NCBI GenBank assembly: GCA_002751075.1
Contig: NAOQ01000673.1
Location: forward strand, 23,312 to 40,342
From: Ichthyophonus hoferi
Lineage: Eukaryota; Opisthokonta; Ichthyosporea; Ichthyophonida; Ichthyophonidae
Length of the DNA: 17,031 nucleotides
Direction of reading: 5' to 3'
The translations under genes and the position numbers were made by a program. Position 1 is the stretch's first letter. Every line of letters begins with the position of its first letter. The notes below the pieces were generated by a model. The model saw only the letters and a list, made by a program, of their open reading frames with translations. It was not told the DNA's origin and ran no database searches. Positions 1 through 10,100 of the stretch are shown piece after piece.

Positions 1-1056
1 ATACAGTTTAACCACTCGCTCACTATTATAGGCCATGGTGTAAATAGGCCCCAGTTGACTACCACTATAAATAGTCATGCCGCTATTGGTACTATGTTGC
101 GAGCAATGTCTACAAATCAGAGCGTGGTCTTTCAAAGCATTAGTTTTGCTAACAAGGGTCTAGGCTACACTTCGGCCCTTCGCACCCTTGAAATTGGCAA
201 CGGTGCTATTGCTTTAACCCCCACACAAGTTATTACTGTAAGTATTGCAGACTGCACTTTCAGAAACTTCCGTACTCAATCCCGCGGTGGATCTGCTGTA
301 TTTATAGGTAAAACCTCATCTTTATTAATTAATCATAGTGTCTTTATTGATAATACCGTGGAAGCGGCAGATACCCCTTTCAACTATGGTGGTGGTGCTT
401 TGTGGGTAGCTGAACTTTCAGGCTCCATGACCATCGCTGGGACACGCTTTAAAGGAAATTTACACAAGGGAATAAAGGGTGTTGGAGGTGCATTCACGAT
501 AAATCATGTATACGGCAAACTGTCCATTGAGAATGGTATCTTTGTTGACAATCAAGCCGCCGGCGGTGCTGCTATATATATGGGCGACATCCATAAGCAC
601 GGCCAAGTCACTTTTGCTAATACTCTGTTCCGTTTTAACCACGCCATTGACTATGGCATGGGTTCACAAGGAGGGGTTGTGTATGTCCCTGTAGTCAGTG
701 GGAGTATTGTTCTAAAGAGTAGCGTGCAGTTCGTAAATAATTCTTGCAAAGATGGTCGTGGGGGAGTGTTCGCCAACGACAAGATGCTTCCTTTTTCCAA
801 CGTGACCCTAAATGGATACTATAAAAATAATATATGTGCTAGTGGGGCTACTATTTGGGATACTGCGATGAGGTATGGGCCAACTTTCTTTCATATGGCA
901 GAGGTTTCATTGGAATCTGGAGCTATTATTGAAGGTGGACTGGAAGGAGATGAGGAAGTTATTATTATGGTTAACAGAACTATCAATGGAAAATGTTGGT
1001 TTTTCACTAGAGACAAGTATGATGGTAATACACTCACCATTATCGAAACCCAGTAA
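1..1056 (+). CDS. Beta-helix surface protein with Pmp-like repeats, 5' partial
   Basis: The frame is open from base 1 to TAA at 1054-1056 (351 codons), so the true start lies left of the window. The product is rich in Gly, Asn, Ser and beta-branched residues. It repeats two short motifs: FxxN (FIDN, FKGN, FVDN, FRFN, FVNN, near bases 345, 448, 541, 629 and 730) and a Gly-Gly turn before a hydrophobic strand (GGGALWV, GGAFTI, GGAAIYM, GGVVYV, GGVFAN). This pairing is the hallmark of chlamydial Pmp repeats, which fold as a right-handed parallel beta-helix. Eukaryotic relatives are usually extracellular or membrane-anchored. The start of the visible part (SLTIIGHG) resembles the first helix coils, so little may be missing. 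No membrane segment is visible. A GTAAGG donor overlaps the stop (CCCA|GTAAGG, phase 2), so the frame may instead splice on to the EGF-like exons downstream. The precise ligand or role is unknown. Confidence 0.75.
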   Translation: MQFNHSLTIIGHGVNRPQLTTTINSHAAIGTMLRAMSTNQSVVFQSISFANKGLGYTSALRTLEIGNGAIALTPTQVITVSIADCTFRNFRTQSRGGSAVFIGKTSSLLINHSVFIDNTVEAADTPFNYGGGALWVAELSGSMTIAGTRFKGNLHKGIKGVGGAFTINHVYGKLSIENGIFVDNQAAGGAAIYMGDIHKHGQVTFANTLFRFNHAIDYGMGSQGGVVYVPVVSGSIVLKSSVQFVNNSCKDGRGGVFANDKMLPFSNVTLNGYYKNNICASGATIWDTAMRYGPTFFHMAEVSLESGAIIEGGLEGDEEVIIMVNRTINGKCWFFTRDKYDGNTLTIIETQ

Positions 1057-1144
1057 GGCATAGTATTCCTATGAATTTCCGTAATATATCAATACATATA
1101 CAATACATAGACTAGATTGAACACATACTTTGACACGAATGATA

Positions 1145-1227
1145 AATAAATAACTATAGCTAGAGAATGGGGCCTACATGGTTGGAATGAAAGATTGATC
1201 TCTACTAATAAGTAGGATCACAATAAA
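1145..1227 (+). terminator. Candidate polyadenylation signals after the beta-helix frame
   Basis: Two AATAAA hexamers lie at 1145-1150 and 1222-1227, about 90 and 170 bp after the TAA of the beta-helix frame. They fit a transcript ending here without the downstream EGF exons. In DNA this AT-rich, AATAAA also arises by chance. Confidence 0.3.
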
Positions 1228-2907
1228 GAAGCATGATTTGAAACCCACTCTTTTTTAAAAATAGAATTTGGAATTTTGGTAGTGTCTGATTAGATAAGCC
1301 AACATAAATATACTTAAGTTACTATGTAGCATCACCTATATATATATAGCTACTAAATAGGATTTTCGCAATTGTTGTGAATATAAAACTCTTAACCTTA
1401 TAATGATGTATATTGCAGCAAATAAATGGGTAGAAAAAGGTTGAGTTGCAGCAGTTTTTTCATAATAACAACATATTTAATCAAGCACCTATCTACCGTT
1501 TCATCTTTGTTCATTCTTTCCGAGTTAAGAGCGTGTGAAAATATACTATTAAGTTTGCATTTAAGTAGATATATAAAATATACCAAGCATATATATATAT
1601 GCCTCTCCCACCTTTCCATTATGCATATTTTTATATATACCAATCTTACATACGCATATCCTATAGCTTTTAATTATTTCTAATAAAATATCAAGTGTGA
1701 CCCAATATATATATACGTTTTGAATTGCACTTTTTGTTTGATTTTCGTTTCAAACCAGATTCTCAGTCAGTTTACCAGAACCATTTTTATTTTGCTAATT
1801 ATTGCTTTTTTTTTTTGTAGTTCTACGGTAAATTAAAGTTAGTGGAATTATTTAATGAGCAATATGTCTATCTTTTATAAAAGTATCATAACAGAGTTAA
1901 GTGCTTGATGTTAATACTGAGTTATCCAGTATATTTCTTATTGATATATATATATATCTTTTCTATCCTTAATTTTGGCTACCATTAGCAACTCATTCTG
2001 TTATCTAGCTCCCTCTTTTACTGAGTCTCCCTTGATATTGTTTACAGCGTTCAACATATTATACGAGTACTATGATGGTAAATTGTATTTTCTTTTTAAA
2101 ACAACTGAAAGTCAGTCCGATTTCCAATATTAGTGTTTATTGAAATTATAGGTTTTTTTAAGCTCTAAGTACTGTTTGTGTAGTGTGATTACAGTGACTT
2201 TCTCAGATAAATCTAAGTTAACGCATAATTTCAATGGTATTTTGGTAGTAAGAATAATAGCACATCCGTAGACAAAGATATAGAGCATATATATCAAATA
2301 TATTAAAGTTAGCGCGATTATTTAATAATTGATCATGCAATGTATCTATCACGGAAATAGCTTCTCTAAGTGGTTGTTTGATGTTGATGCTAAATTGCTA
2401 TGTATATTATCTATTGAAGAGCATATACTCTTATTTTGCATATTTAATTTTGACTTTGGTTCCTTTATGCGCCTAAAGTACACATTCCAATCTTTTTTTA
2501 ACAATATATTATGTATTCCCTGCTATCATTAACTGAGAACTTACATAAATACTGTTTAAATTATAGTCCTTTTCAGGTTCTTGTTAAATACAGGTATATA
2601 TATACATCATAAGCAAAGCAATTATAGTTATATTTATCTAATTAATCAATGCTGGACTCTTAAGTTTTCTATACATAAAATGTTATATTTTGGAAGGTAT
2701 AAAAATGGTCTATTTGAGATAGATTGAAGATCCTTAATTTTGTAGTAATACGGAATGAAGGCTGTACAGTTTTTATACTAGATTTTCTGCTTGAAATAGT
2801 TGGCAGCCACCATAAACGTGGGTGAGATAATTATAATTACTACTTAGGATGAAATCAACAGTTTTCACTCTTTTTATGTTGTTAAATTTAACATTTACAT
2901 ATTGTAA

Positions 2908-3174
2908 TATTGGTCAAAAGAGGATTGTTCCTCTATACTTGTCAATCTAAGAATCCATGATTATCAGTTTGAAGAGGAGTCAAGATCAAAATCTAGCAGA
3001 AAAGGGGTCTTGTTAGGCAGATTGTTGCTAGCTGTAGTGAATTCTTCTGAGTCAGTAGGAGCTGTTACTTTTACTTTCTTTTTAATTCTCATAGACCGGG
3101 CACAGGTAATGAGAGATAATAGTAATCTACACCTGAGACCAATGCCGTCCTATGAAGAATTTATGCTCCACATA
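2908..3174 (+). other. Unassigned stop-free frame with a good splice donor inside
   Basis: The frame starting at 2908 stays open for 88 codons and ends at TAA 3172-3174. It has no early ATG. A charged part (FEEESRSKSSRKG) is followed by a hydrophobic part (VGAVTFTFFLILI), then DRAQ ending in CAG|GTAATG at 3105/3106, a good donor. It could be an exon with a membrane-like segment, or chance. Its exit phase (0) does not fit the EGF-like exon at 4022 (which needs 2), and no convincing pyrimidine tract precedes it. No family recognised. Confidence 0.2.
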
Positions 3175-4021
3175 TAATACTTTTAAAATACATGCAACAT
3201 ATACCTATCCTAGCCTATATGACAACAGAATCATTAATCTATATTTTTGTTTTCGTGTGCAAAGGGTAAGAATATTATTTGAAAGGACACGAAAACTGGC
3301 TTGGCGCCACTCTTGGTTCATGTTCAACCTTAATGCCAACTGGAATATAGTGAGAAGGTGTTAAAACAGTAATAATAATTAATTTGGGTATTTCTTTATA
3401 TAGCTATAGTTGCAATGCATGTAAGCAGTTTGATTGGTAAATAATGCACCCGAGAGCCACGATAAACAATTTTATCAAGTGGAGATATCCTATTGATTGG
3501 CAGCAATCAAGTATTATTTGATACTCAATAGTCATAAATTTCTAGATTTGCATCATACGAGCAATGCACCAAGGTACATTTATTACTATTATTTATATAT
3601 TAGTACATTATTAACTATAGCGGGTTGCATTTCGTTAATTAATACAGAGAATTAATTGCATTCATCATGCTCATGTTTGCATTTTTTTTTCCCGCTTGTA
3701 TTTATTTCTATGTTCTCTCTGTATCTCAAGTCTGAGAGCCTATGAAGGCTATTAGGATGAATATGTGCCTTCTGGCCACCCCTTTTGCCTACCAGGCCTT
3801 GGGTTAGGTATTACTATTATAGGTATATATATATAGGCATCTGCATGTACACACACAAGTCAATATTAATAATATTTTACATTCCATCACATTTTTGTGT
3901 TTCCACCCTTCTCATTCTCTCATTCTTTCCTTTCCCCTCTTGTATACACATACATTATTCTCTTATTTCATTCTCTCGTTTCCGTCTACCTCTATTTTTC
4001 TTTGCATTCCCTTTCTCTCAG

Positions 4022-4146
4022 TTGGGCTAAGACCTGTGCTAAATGGGACTATGTATGTCCCATTCACTCCTTCTATTTAAACACCAAGAGAGGGCCAGTG
4101 TGCAACTGTTCAAAGGGTTATCATGTGTATAATCACAGATGCAGTG
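4022..4146 (+). CDS. EGF-like exon with one cysteine missing
   Basis: A textbook acceptor (long pyrimidine tract, then CTCTCAG at 4015-4021) opens a 125-bp exon ending before GTCTGT at 4147. Entry phase is 2 and exit phase 1. The product has the EGF pattern: TCAKWDYVC, then LNTKRGPVCNC, then SKGYHVYNHRC. EGF modules have six cysteines; here five remain, and the third is Tyr (SFYLNT, codon TAT, one transition from TGT). The entry phase matches the phase-2 donor at the end of the beta-helix frame (1052/1053), so this may be the next exon of that gene, though 3 kb away. EGF modules on such proteins are typically extracellular. The lost disulfide suggests decay, or a non-canonical module. Confidence 0.5.
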
Positions 4147-4438
4147 GTCTGTTTCCTAATTTAATGCACCCTTTCTCTTTCTCTTTCTTTATATTTTGCC
4201 TTTTATAATTTTTAATGTTTTTTTCAGATGCTTTCCATTCCTTAAATTTTTATGAAGTAAAATTCTGAATTAACTTTCTGGGTGGTGTGTATGTGAAGAG
4301 GATCTCAATAAAGGGGGGTTTAAGGCACAACGAATGGTATTCCCTTTCTCCTTTCCTTTCTCTTTCATTATAATTTATTCATAAACCCCCTCCTTTTTTC
4401 TTTCACATACTCTTTGTTCTCTTAAATATATCACTCAG
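4147..4438 (+). other. Probable intron between the two EGF-like exons
   Basis: A 292-bp stretch from GTCTGT (4147) to CACTCAG (ending 4438), pyrimidine-rich in its last 100 bases. It contains an AATAAA at 4307-4312. No coding signal was seen. Confidence 0.4.
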
Positions 4439-4567
4439 TGGACCAGAAACCCTACTCTGTGAGGAGAGAATGCCATCTGCACCAACACTGCTGGAGGTTT
4501 CAATTGCATGCCCTGTGTAAAGGGTGACCATCTAGTGGATGGTGTATGCACAGATATGTTGAGTTAG
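4439..4567 (+). pseudogene. Frame-disrupted calcium-binding-type EGF exon
   Basis: After the acceptor CACTCAG the phase-1 entry continues the previous exon as a cbEGF-like join (C-S-V-D-Q). The rest of the module is visible but not in one frame. From about 4465 a second frame reads ENAICTNTAGGFNC, then MPCVKGDHLVDGVCTD, ending in TAG at 4565-4567. The cysteine expected before ENAIC sits in a third frame (CTC TGT GAG). At least two small indels therefore separate the parts. Seen: an EGF consensus with disrupted reading. Inferred: a dead exon of a former EGF-bearing gene. Sequencing error at homopolymers is an alternative. Confidence 0.5.
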
Positions 4568-4938
4568 ATTAGTCTTTGGATGTATGCAATAGATTTAAAT
4601 ATTACTTAAATTTTAAATCTACTTAGCAATCATTAGACTATACATTAAATTAGGGCTTACTAAACGTATTGCATTATAATATAATATAATATCATTATTG
4701 GCTACCAACTATCTAAACTTAAAATACACCAATCCCTTAAATTACCTATTAAATTAATATATGGAAGTCATACTATAGACTTGCATGTATTATAAATAAA
4801 CAGACTATATGCACATATGCATGTGTAGAATTAGTTGTATAATAATAATGGTCTAATAATAATAATGATAATAATGATAATAATAATAATAATAATAATA
4901 ATAATAGTATATAGTGTACATATACGTATATAGATACT
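4568..4938. other. AT-rich spacer, no gene seen
   Basis: No coding signal on either strand. It contains ATAATATAATATAAT-type runs (about 4675-4695) and the TAA microsatellite at its right end. Confidence 0.5.
4854..4906. repeat. TAA trinucleotide microsatellite
   Basis: Runs of TAA/ATA with two GAT-type interruptions, then an uninterrupted block before ATAGTATATAG. It sits just left of the integrase-bearing fossil. Translated on the - strand it gives only poly-Leu, so that reading is an artefact. Confidence 0.9.
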
Positions 4939-6003
4939 ATGGACATTACACAATACAACCAGCTATTATCTTTCTACACCAATACCAACCCTGGCCATAG
5001 ATATCCACCATATATATATGATTTAGAGATCCCTTTACAAGTGAAGGAAAAGACTTTGTTCCGTCAAAGAACAAAACCGTTTGATGTTAAAAGGGGGATT
5101 CTCCTACGTAATGATAGGGAGATTATTATTCATACACGTGTGTCTAATATCATACAAACATGTCATATTGATAGTAGGACAGGACGACATTTTGGCCATG
5201 ACAAGACCATGAAGAATATCACACAGCATTATTACTGGAGAAGCATGAAGAGCGATGTCCAAGAGTTTGTTAAAGCATGTAAACAGTGCTCAGTTAGTAA
5301 ACCTAGTGCTAATGCTCATGCTATTGATAATCCTACTAGTAATGTTCATGTTCATGCTGTCAATAATACCTCATCACCTAATCTCCCTCACTCACTCATT
5401 TCCACCCCTACACCTACTAAGGCTTGAAGGCTGGTTGGCATTGACATCATTGGTCCTTTTCAGGAGACTACATGTGGTAATAAGTATATTGTAACCATTG
5501 TTGATTATTATACAAAGTGGGCAGAGACAGCACCCATCCCTGACAACAGTGAAAGAACTGTGGCACAGTTCCTATATAATGTGGTGTGTAGATTGGGATG
5601 GATGGAGATGATTACTAGTACACATAGTATACATAATAGTGACTATATATATGATGCGATGAAGGTGTTTGTGGAGTCATTTCATATTAAATAAGAACTA
5701 ATTTACCAACCTCATGTTAATGCTGAGTGTATATATGTTGGTAAAATACTAGAAAGAGCACTGTACAAATATGTTTATGAACAAGGTGATCGTTGGGACC
5801 AGTACCTTGCTAGTGTATTACTTGCTTATAATTCACAGGTTCATTCTACTATGAAAGTCAGTCCTTTTGAGCTTATGTATGGTCAATGGGCTATACTACC
5901 TAGTGATATAGAGTCTATCAGAGAGAGGTATTTATTACACCTTAGCAACACATCTAGTTATGAGGTGAAGGAGGGAGATGAGGTGGTTAGTGATGATGTA
6001 TGA
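4939..6003 (+). mobile_element. Fossil integrase-bearing element (Ty3/gypsy or Ginger type)
   Basis: The + strand carries the relics of a retroviral-type integrase in their normal order. First comes a leader and the HHCC zinc-binding module (GRHFGHDKT and VKACKQCSVSK, about 5180-5310). Next is the catalytic-core region, opening with GIDIIGPF (about 5440), and then the conserved end of the core (SPFELMYG, about 5860-5885). The element is broken by at least a few interruptions. No gag, protease, reverse transcriptase or terminal repeats were found on either side. It could be the integrase end of a degraded Ty3/gypsy LTR retrotransposon. It could also be a Ginger-type element, or a GIN1-like integrase relic, since those families carry integrase without reverse transcriptase. 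Interruption of the frame implies it is not recent, but no age can be given. Confidence 0.8.
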
Positions 6004-7137
6004 GTAAATTCTACAAAATAGTAAGTGACTTTATGCTGCAATCTTACTAGAGGAGAAAGTATTCACAGCTAATCCAGCATGATTATTGAATTATTATAAC
6101 ATTTTAATTTTAATATATAGTTTTTATCTGTGATTATATTTTTATATTAAGTGTATATGCTGTATGTATTGTGAAGTGAATGCAATTATATGAATCATAA
6201 TATTAAATCTATAATATGTAATATATACTATGATATTTATATAGATTATATATAATATAGAATATATAATATTTTATGTAGTTCATATAGATAATAAATA
6301 CCATATAATATAATATATATAACATAATATAATATTTGTATAAATAATACACCTTTATTTATCATAACAAATACAGCACTTTTAACATGGTATGCAAACC
6401 TATATAAATATAAATATTTTTATACGAAGTTACCTCCTATTGTAAATCATTAATCGTTTATCCAATACTATTTGATTAATAGTATTATATTTAAATAAAA
6501 ACAGTAGTTGCCCATATAGGTTTGTCATTTTGAAGACAGTGTACATATACATATATAAGTATATAATAATAATAAGAACAATGATAAACCACCACTTGTA
6601 ATTTATCTAAAACTTTACCTATGTCTATTACAATCCACCTATCACTGTGTATATTCATATTACATCTAAGTGAAAGATATTTTTTTTTTTAAAATTATCA
6701 CATGATATGCGAACAATTTGTTGGTTGAAGGGGAAGACTTAAAAAATATTTACAAGGAAGGAATCAATATAATAGTACAAAGCCAGCCTAATGGGGGCAT
6801 CTGCCACGCATTATCCATAGTTTTCACACATTATCTATAGTTGTTACGCCTAATTTATAGTTCTAAACAGACGTATGTAACTGTATAAATAAACAAATAG
6901 AAGGTACAATCAGGCCTATATATATGGATGGTAGTTCTATAGGCTTTTTATATCAACCCATACATATACATACATACATATGTATTTGATATTTTCTAAA
7001 AAATTTAAAATTATGTCACTTTCAGCATATAATTGCATGATTTGTCAGACAGATAATTAGATGAAAGTGGCGTTGTTTAAATCGGTTCTACGTAATGTTA
7101 ATGGTATAGGATTATTTTAAAGTTATTTAAAAGCTAT
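6004..7137. other. AT-rich intergenic stretch
   Basis: No gene seen. The stretch is very AT-rich (dense ATATAATATAAT motifs at 6195-6340), with one short tandem repeat (6805-6864). It lies between the integrase fossil and the 3' end of the lysidine synthetase gene, so it should include that gene's 3' UTR. No clear AATAAA on the - strand was found near the stop. Confidence 0.5.
6805..6864. repeat. Three-copy 20-bp tandem repeat
   Basis: Three consecutive 20-bp units, all sharing a TTATnnATAGTT-like core: CACGCATTATCCATAGTTTT, CACACATTATCTATAGTTGT and TACGCCTAATTTATAGTTCT. The first two differ at three positions; the third is more diverged. Confidence 0.75.
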
Positions 7138-10100
7138 TTAAAAGTTATTTTGCAGTGGATGCCTAGGTCGGAAGTCTGCCTGTATGCACACTGGGGACTG
7201 GTCATTAATATAGCCAATGTGGGGGACACAGAGAATATGTCCCTCCATATCAGTGAGCACTGGTAGACTGTGATGGCATAGGTCGGGGAGATGGTCTGAT
7301 TGGGCTGAATAGGAAAAAAGGGTGGGTGGGTGTGAATGATAGGATTGGATAGGAGGCAATGGAGTATGACATGATACAATATAACATAACCTAATCTAAC
7401 CCAATACAATATAGAGAATATAACCAAAACCAGACTCTCCACTCACCTAATGCTTTATAATGTCCCTTTGTGGGACTTTTTATTGACCTATTAACATGGA
7501 GTTTTATATTAGGCCAATCAGACTTATTCAAATGACGTACCAGATAGGGAGGATGAATATCTCTATACAGGGAAATGGTTGGTTAATATGATTTTATCCA
7601 TTATAGCTTTCTAAATATGGGTATGTTTCTCATATACCCTATCTCTCTTTATCTTATTGATACCGGAGATTTTACACCAATGGCTCCCATTTTGTAAAAT
7701 ATCCTTTATATGTTCTTGGATTAGGTTCCATATCTTCAAATTTTGTAAAAGTAGGTGAAATTTACAAAATTTCATTGTGGTATATGGGGAAGAGAAAAGG
7801 ATATATGATGTTTCTAGTATATCTCATTGGATATTTGAGTATGATAATATTACAGTATTATAGGATATTATTATACTAATATCCTATCATACAAATATAC
7901 CATTATACTATTATACTATTATCTTAGCATACTATTATGTTATTATACTAGAATACTATTACCATACCATACTAATATACTATTATACTATTGTACTATT
8001 GTACTATTGTACTATCATACTACTATACTACTATACTATTACACTGCGATATTATTAGACATACATAGTCGGTTTGTGCTGCCGTAGAGTGACGTCATAG
8101 CGCCCATCCCACCATAATGATTGGCCCAATGTCATTAGATTACTAAGCTGATTTAGGCTATTATGTTGTGGAGGCTGGCGACATACACCCAGCCTGGGTT
8201 CACCTAAGTAGCAATCAATTAAAGTTAATTAGACATCGTTAATGGAGACTAAATGGATCAATAGAGTGCCGGCTGAGTCATTTATCCTTAATTTTGAGGA
8301 TTAAAGAGAGAGAGAGTGAGCGGATAGACAAAATCAACAGTACTACAACACAATAAACCAAACATATATCCTATACATACTTTGACCATTCACAGAAAAA
8401 GCCATGCATCCCGCTAGAGCTACGGGTCTCATAGAGCCCCCTTTATTCTTTAGTAATTTACAGAGTGTATGGAGACAATGTAGGCCTGGTGAGTGTTGTC
8501 TTCCACTGGCCCATTGTATAATTCTAGCCAATAGTCTTGACATTACAGGGGGGGTTTGGTTGGATAGGACCTCCATTGAAATGTTTAATATCCCTAATTT
8601 GGTATCCACTAAAGCTTGATTGGATAGTATGTCACTCACTGGGGTGAAGAGATATTATTAGATTTTAGTTTATGGTTGGGGGTATTCTTAAATTATAAAT
8701 TATAAAATTATAAAAGATGCGTTTGTTGGATATTGATGACATCTTGACATAGAGTACAAGATATAAGATTGGGGCTGATTGGCTTAAATATGAATTATAA
8801 TATAACTAACACTCCCAGGTAAATAATAATTAAATTATGAATTCTGATTAACTGAGATTGAGAGTAACCATAGACAGATATTGATTTTGTAATAGGAATA
8901 ACAGTAATTATAATAATAATAATAACAGTAATAATAGTAATAGTAATAGTAATATTAAAAACAACTAAAAACACCAACCAATAAAAGGTCACATTAAAAT
9001 TCAATACATATACTCTACCCTCTGTCTCATATCTTGCCGTCACTTCAGCCATGGTATGGGCAAGATCAGCTATATCATGTGACGTCACACTACTGGAATT
9101 ATAGCTAAAACGAAAGGGAGATATATATAAATAGACATAATTATTTAATTCTAAGTTGATAATTATGCTATATTTGGTAAACTATATCTACTCAAATTGT
9201 AGGACAACCATCCCGAATATATGGCATAATAACTTCACAGCAGATGGAAATAAATATAATTTATTTAATTAAGGACGACTTTTATTAGTTCCTAATCAAA
9301 TACAATATAACATACCCACATATAAACATAAAGCATGCATATGCCAATGTATACAACAGGTTTTATTAGTGATAGTTAATATATTTAAAATTAAATATTT
9401 ATTGGTTCATTTTAATTATTACTAATTACACATACATACGTACAGCATTTGTAGGCCTTGCCGTATACTATTACGCTGATATTTTATGTTGTTATTGGTT
9501 GGGTCCTCTACCCAAGGGATCCCACTGGCCCTACAAGTTGCATAGATCCTGCTCTAGGGGGATTAAGGTAAAGCTGTTTAGCTATTGGATAGCATAAGAG
9601 GTATAGAGGAAAATATTGGAGTGTGGAGATAGTAATAGTAATAACAGTAATAATCATGCAATATTATATTTTGTCTCATTATATCATATCCTATCATATC
9701 ATATTCTAATTAACACACAACTAGGTCGTGACTGAGATTATACCATATTAAATTGGCTACGGATCCGCATTTAAAACAAAAACAACCAATAATCAATAAT
9801 AGTTGTAGCTATCACACACCAACCTTCGCAAAAGACAGCATGGGCCTAACCAATCGAATACCAGGATCTAAATCTTGTCGTATGGTGATTGGTCGAATGC
9901 CTTTTAAGCCATCCACGCCACTGGCCCGCATTAATCTTAAAATGACGGTCTCAGCCTATACAAAGAATACAAAGAGAGATAAAAAAGAACAGTAAGAAAT
10001 GGAAGAGAATTAATTGGGGGTAGAGATAGGTTAGATGGCAGATAAATGCATGGTATAGTTTTATAAAACATAAAAAGATACACATATGTAGCTAGGAGAA

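Larger units (their letters stand above)
1057..4021. other. AT-rich non-coding stretch (possible long intron or intergenic DNA)
   Basis: No recognisable gene. The stretch holds short TA runs (for example 1944-1957), poly-T tracts (1804-1817), and a strongly pyrimidine-rich block at about 3890-4021 that reads as the branch/acceptor region of the EGF-like exon at 4022. One stop-free frame on the + strand, 2908-3174, is noted separately. If the beta-helix frame is spliced at its end, this whole stretch would be an intron of almost 3 kb, much longer than the other introns here. Confidence 0.5.

Noticed and set aside
1398-1683. Overlapping frames on both strands, Tyr/Ile/Leu-rich
   Set aside because: The composition is what AT-rich repeats give; no motif, splice site or start context supports them.
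3152-3364. + strand frame of 70 codons beginning MKNLCSTYN
   Set aside because: No family resemblance, no repeats or domain pattern, and no splice context; likely chance.
3785-4208. Overlapping + strand open frames of 60-100 codons
   Set aside because: Most of the length is the pyrimidine tract before the EGF-like exon, giving Ser/Phe/Leu/Pro-rich nonsense. Only 4022-4146 has coding character.
4307-4312. AATAAA as a polyadenylation signal
   Set aside because: It lies between two exons that fit each other in phase, so a transcript end here is not needed; the hexamer is common in such DNA.
4773-4958. - strand frame with poly-Leu
   Set aside because: It is a translation of the TAA microsatellite, with no other signal.
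7134-7442. - strand frame of 102 codons in another frame
   Set aside because: It overlaps the last tilS exon out of frame. The reading with LTDMEGHILCVPH is the family one.
8404-8619. + strand frame of 71 codons
   Set aside because: It lies opposite tilS exon 8, whose - strand reading carries the family motifs and proper splice sites.
9753-9995. + strand frame of 80 codons
   Set aside because: It is a shadow of tilS exon 5 (ETVILRLMRASGVDGL on the - strand).
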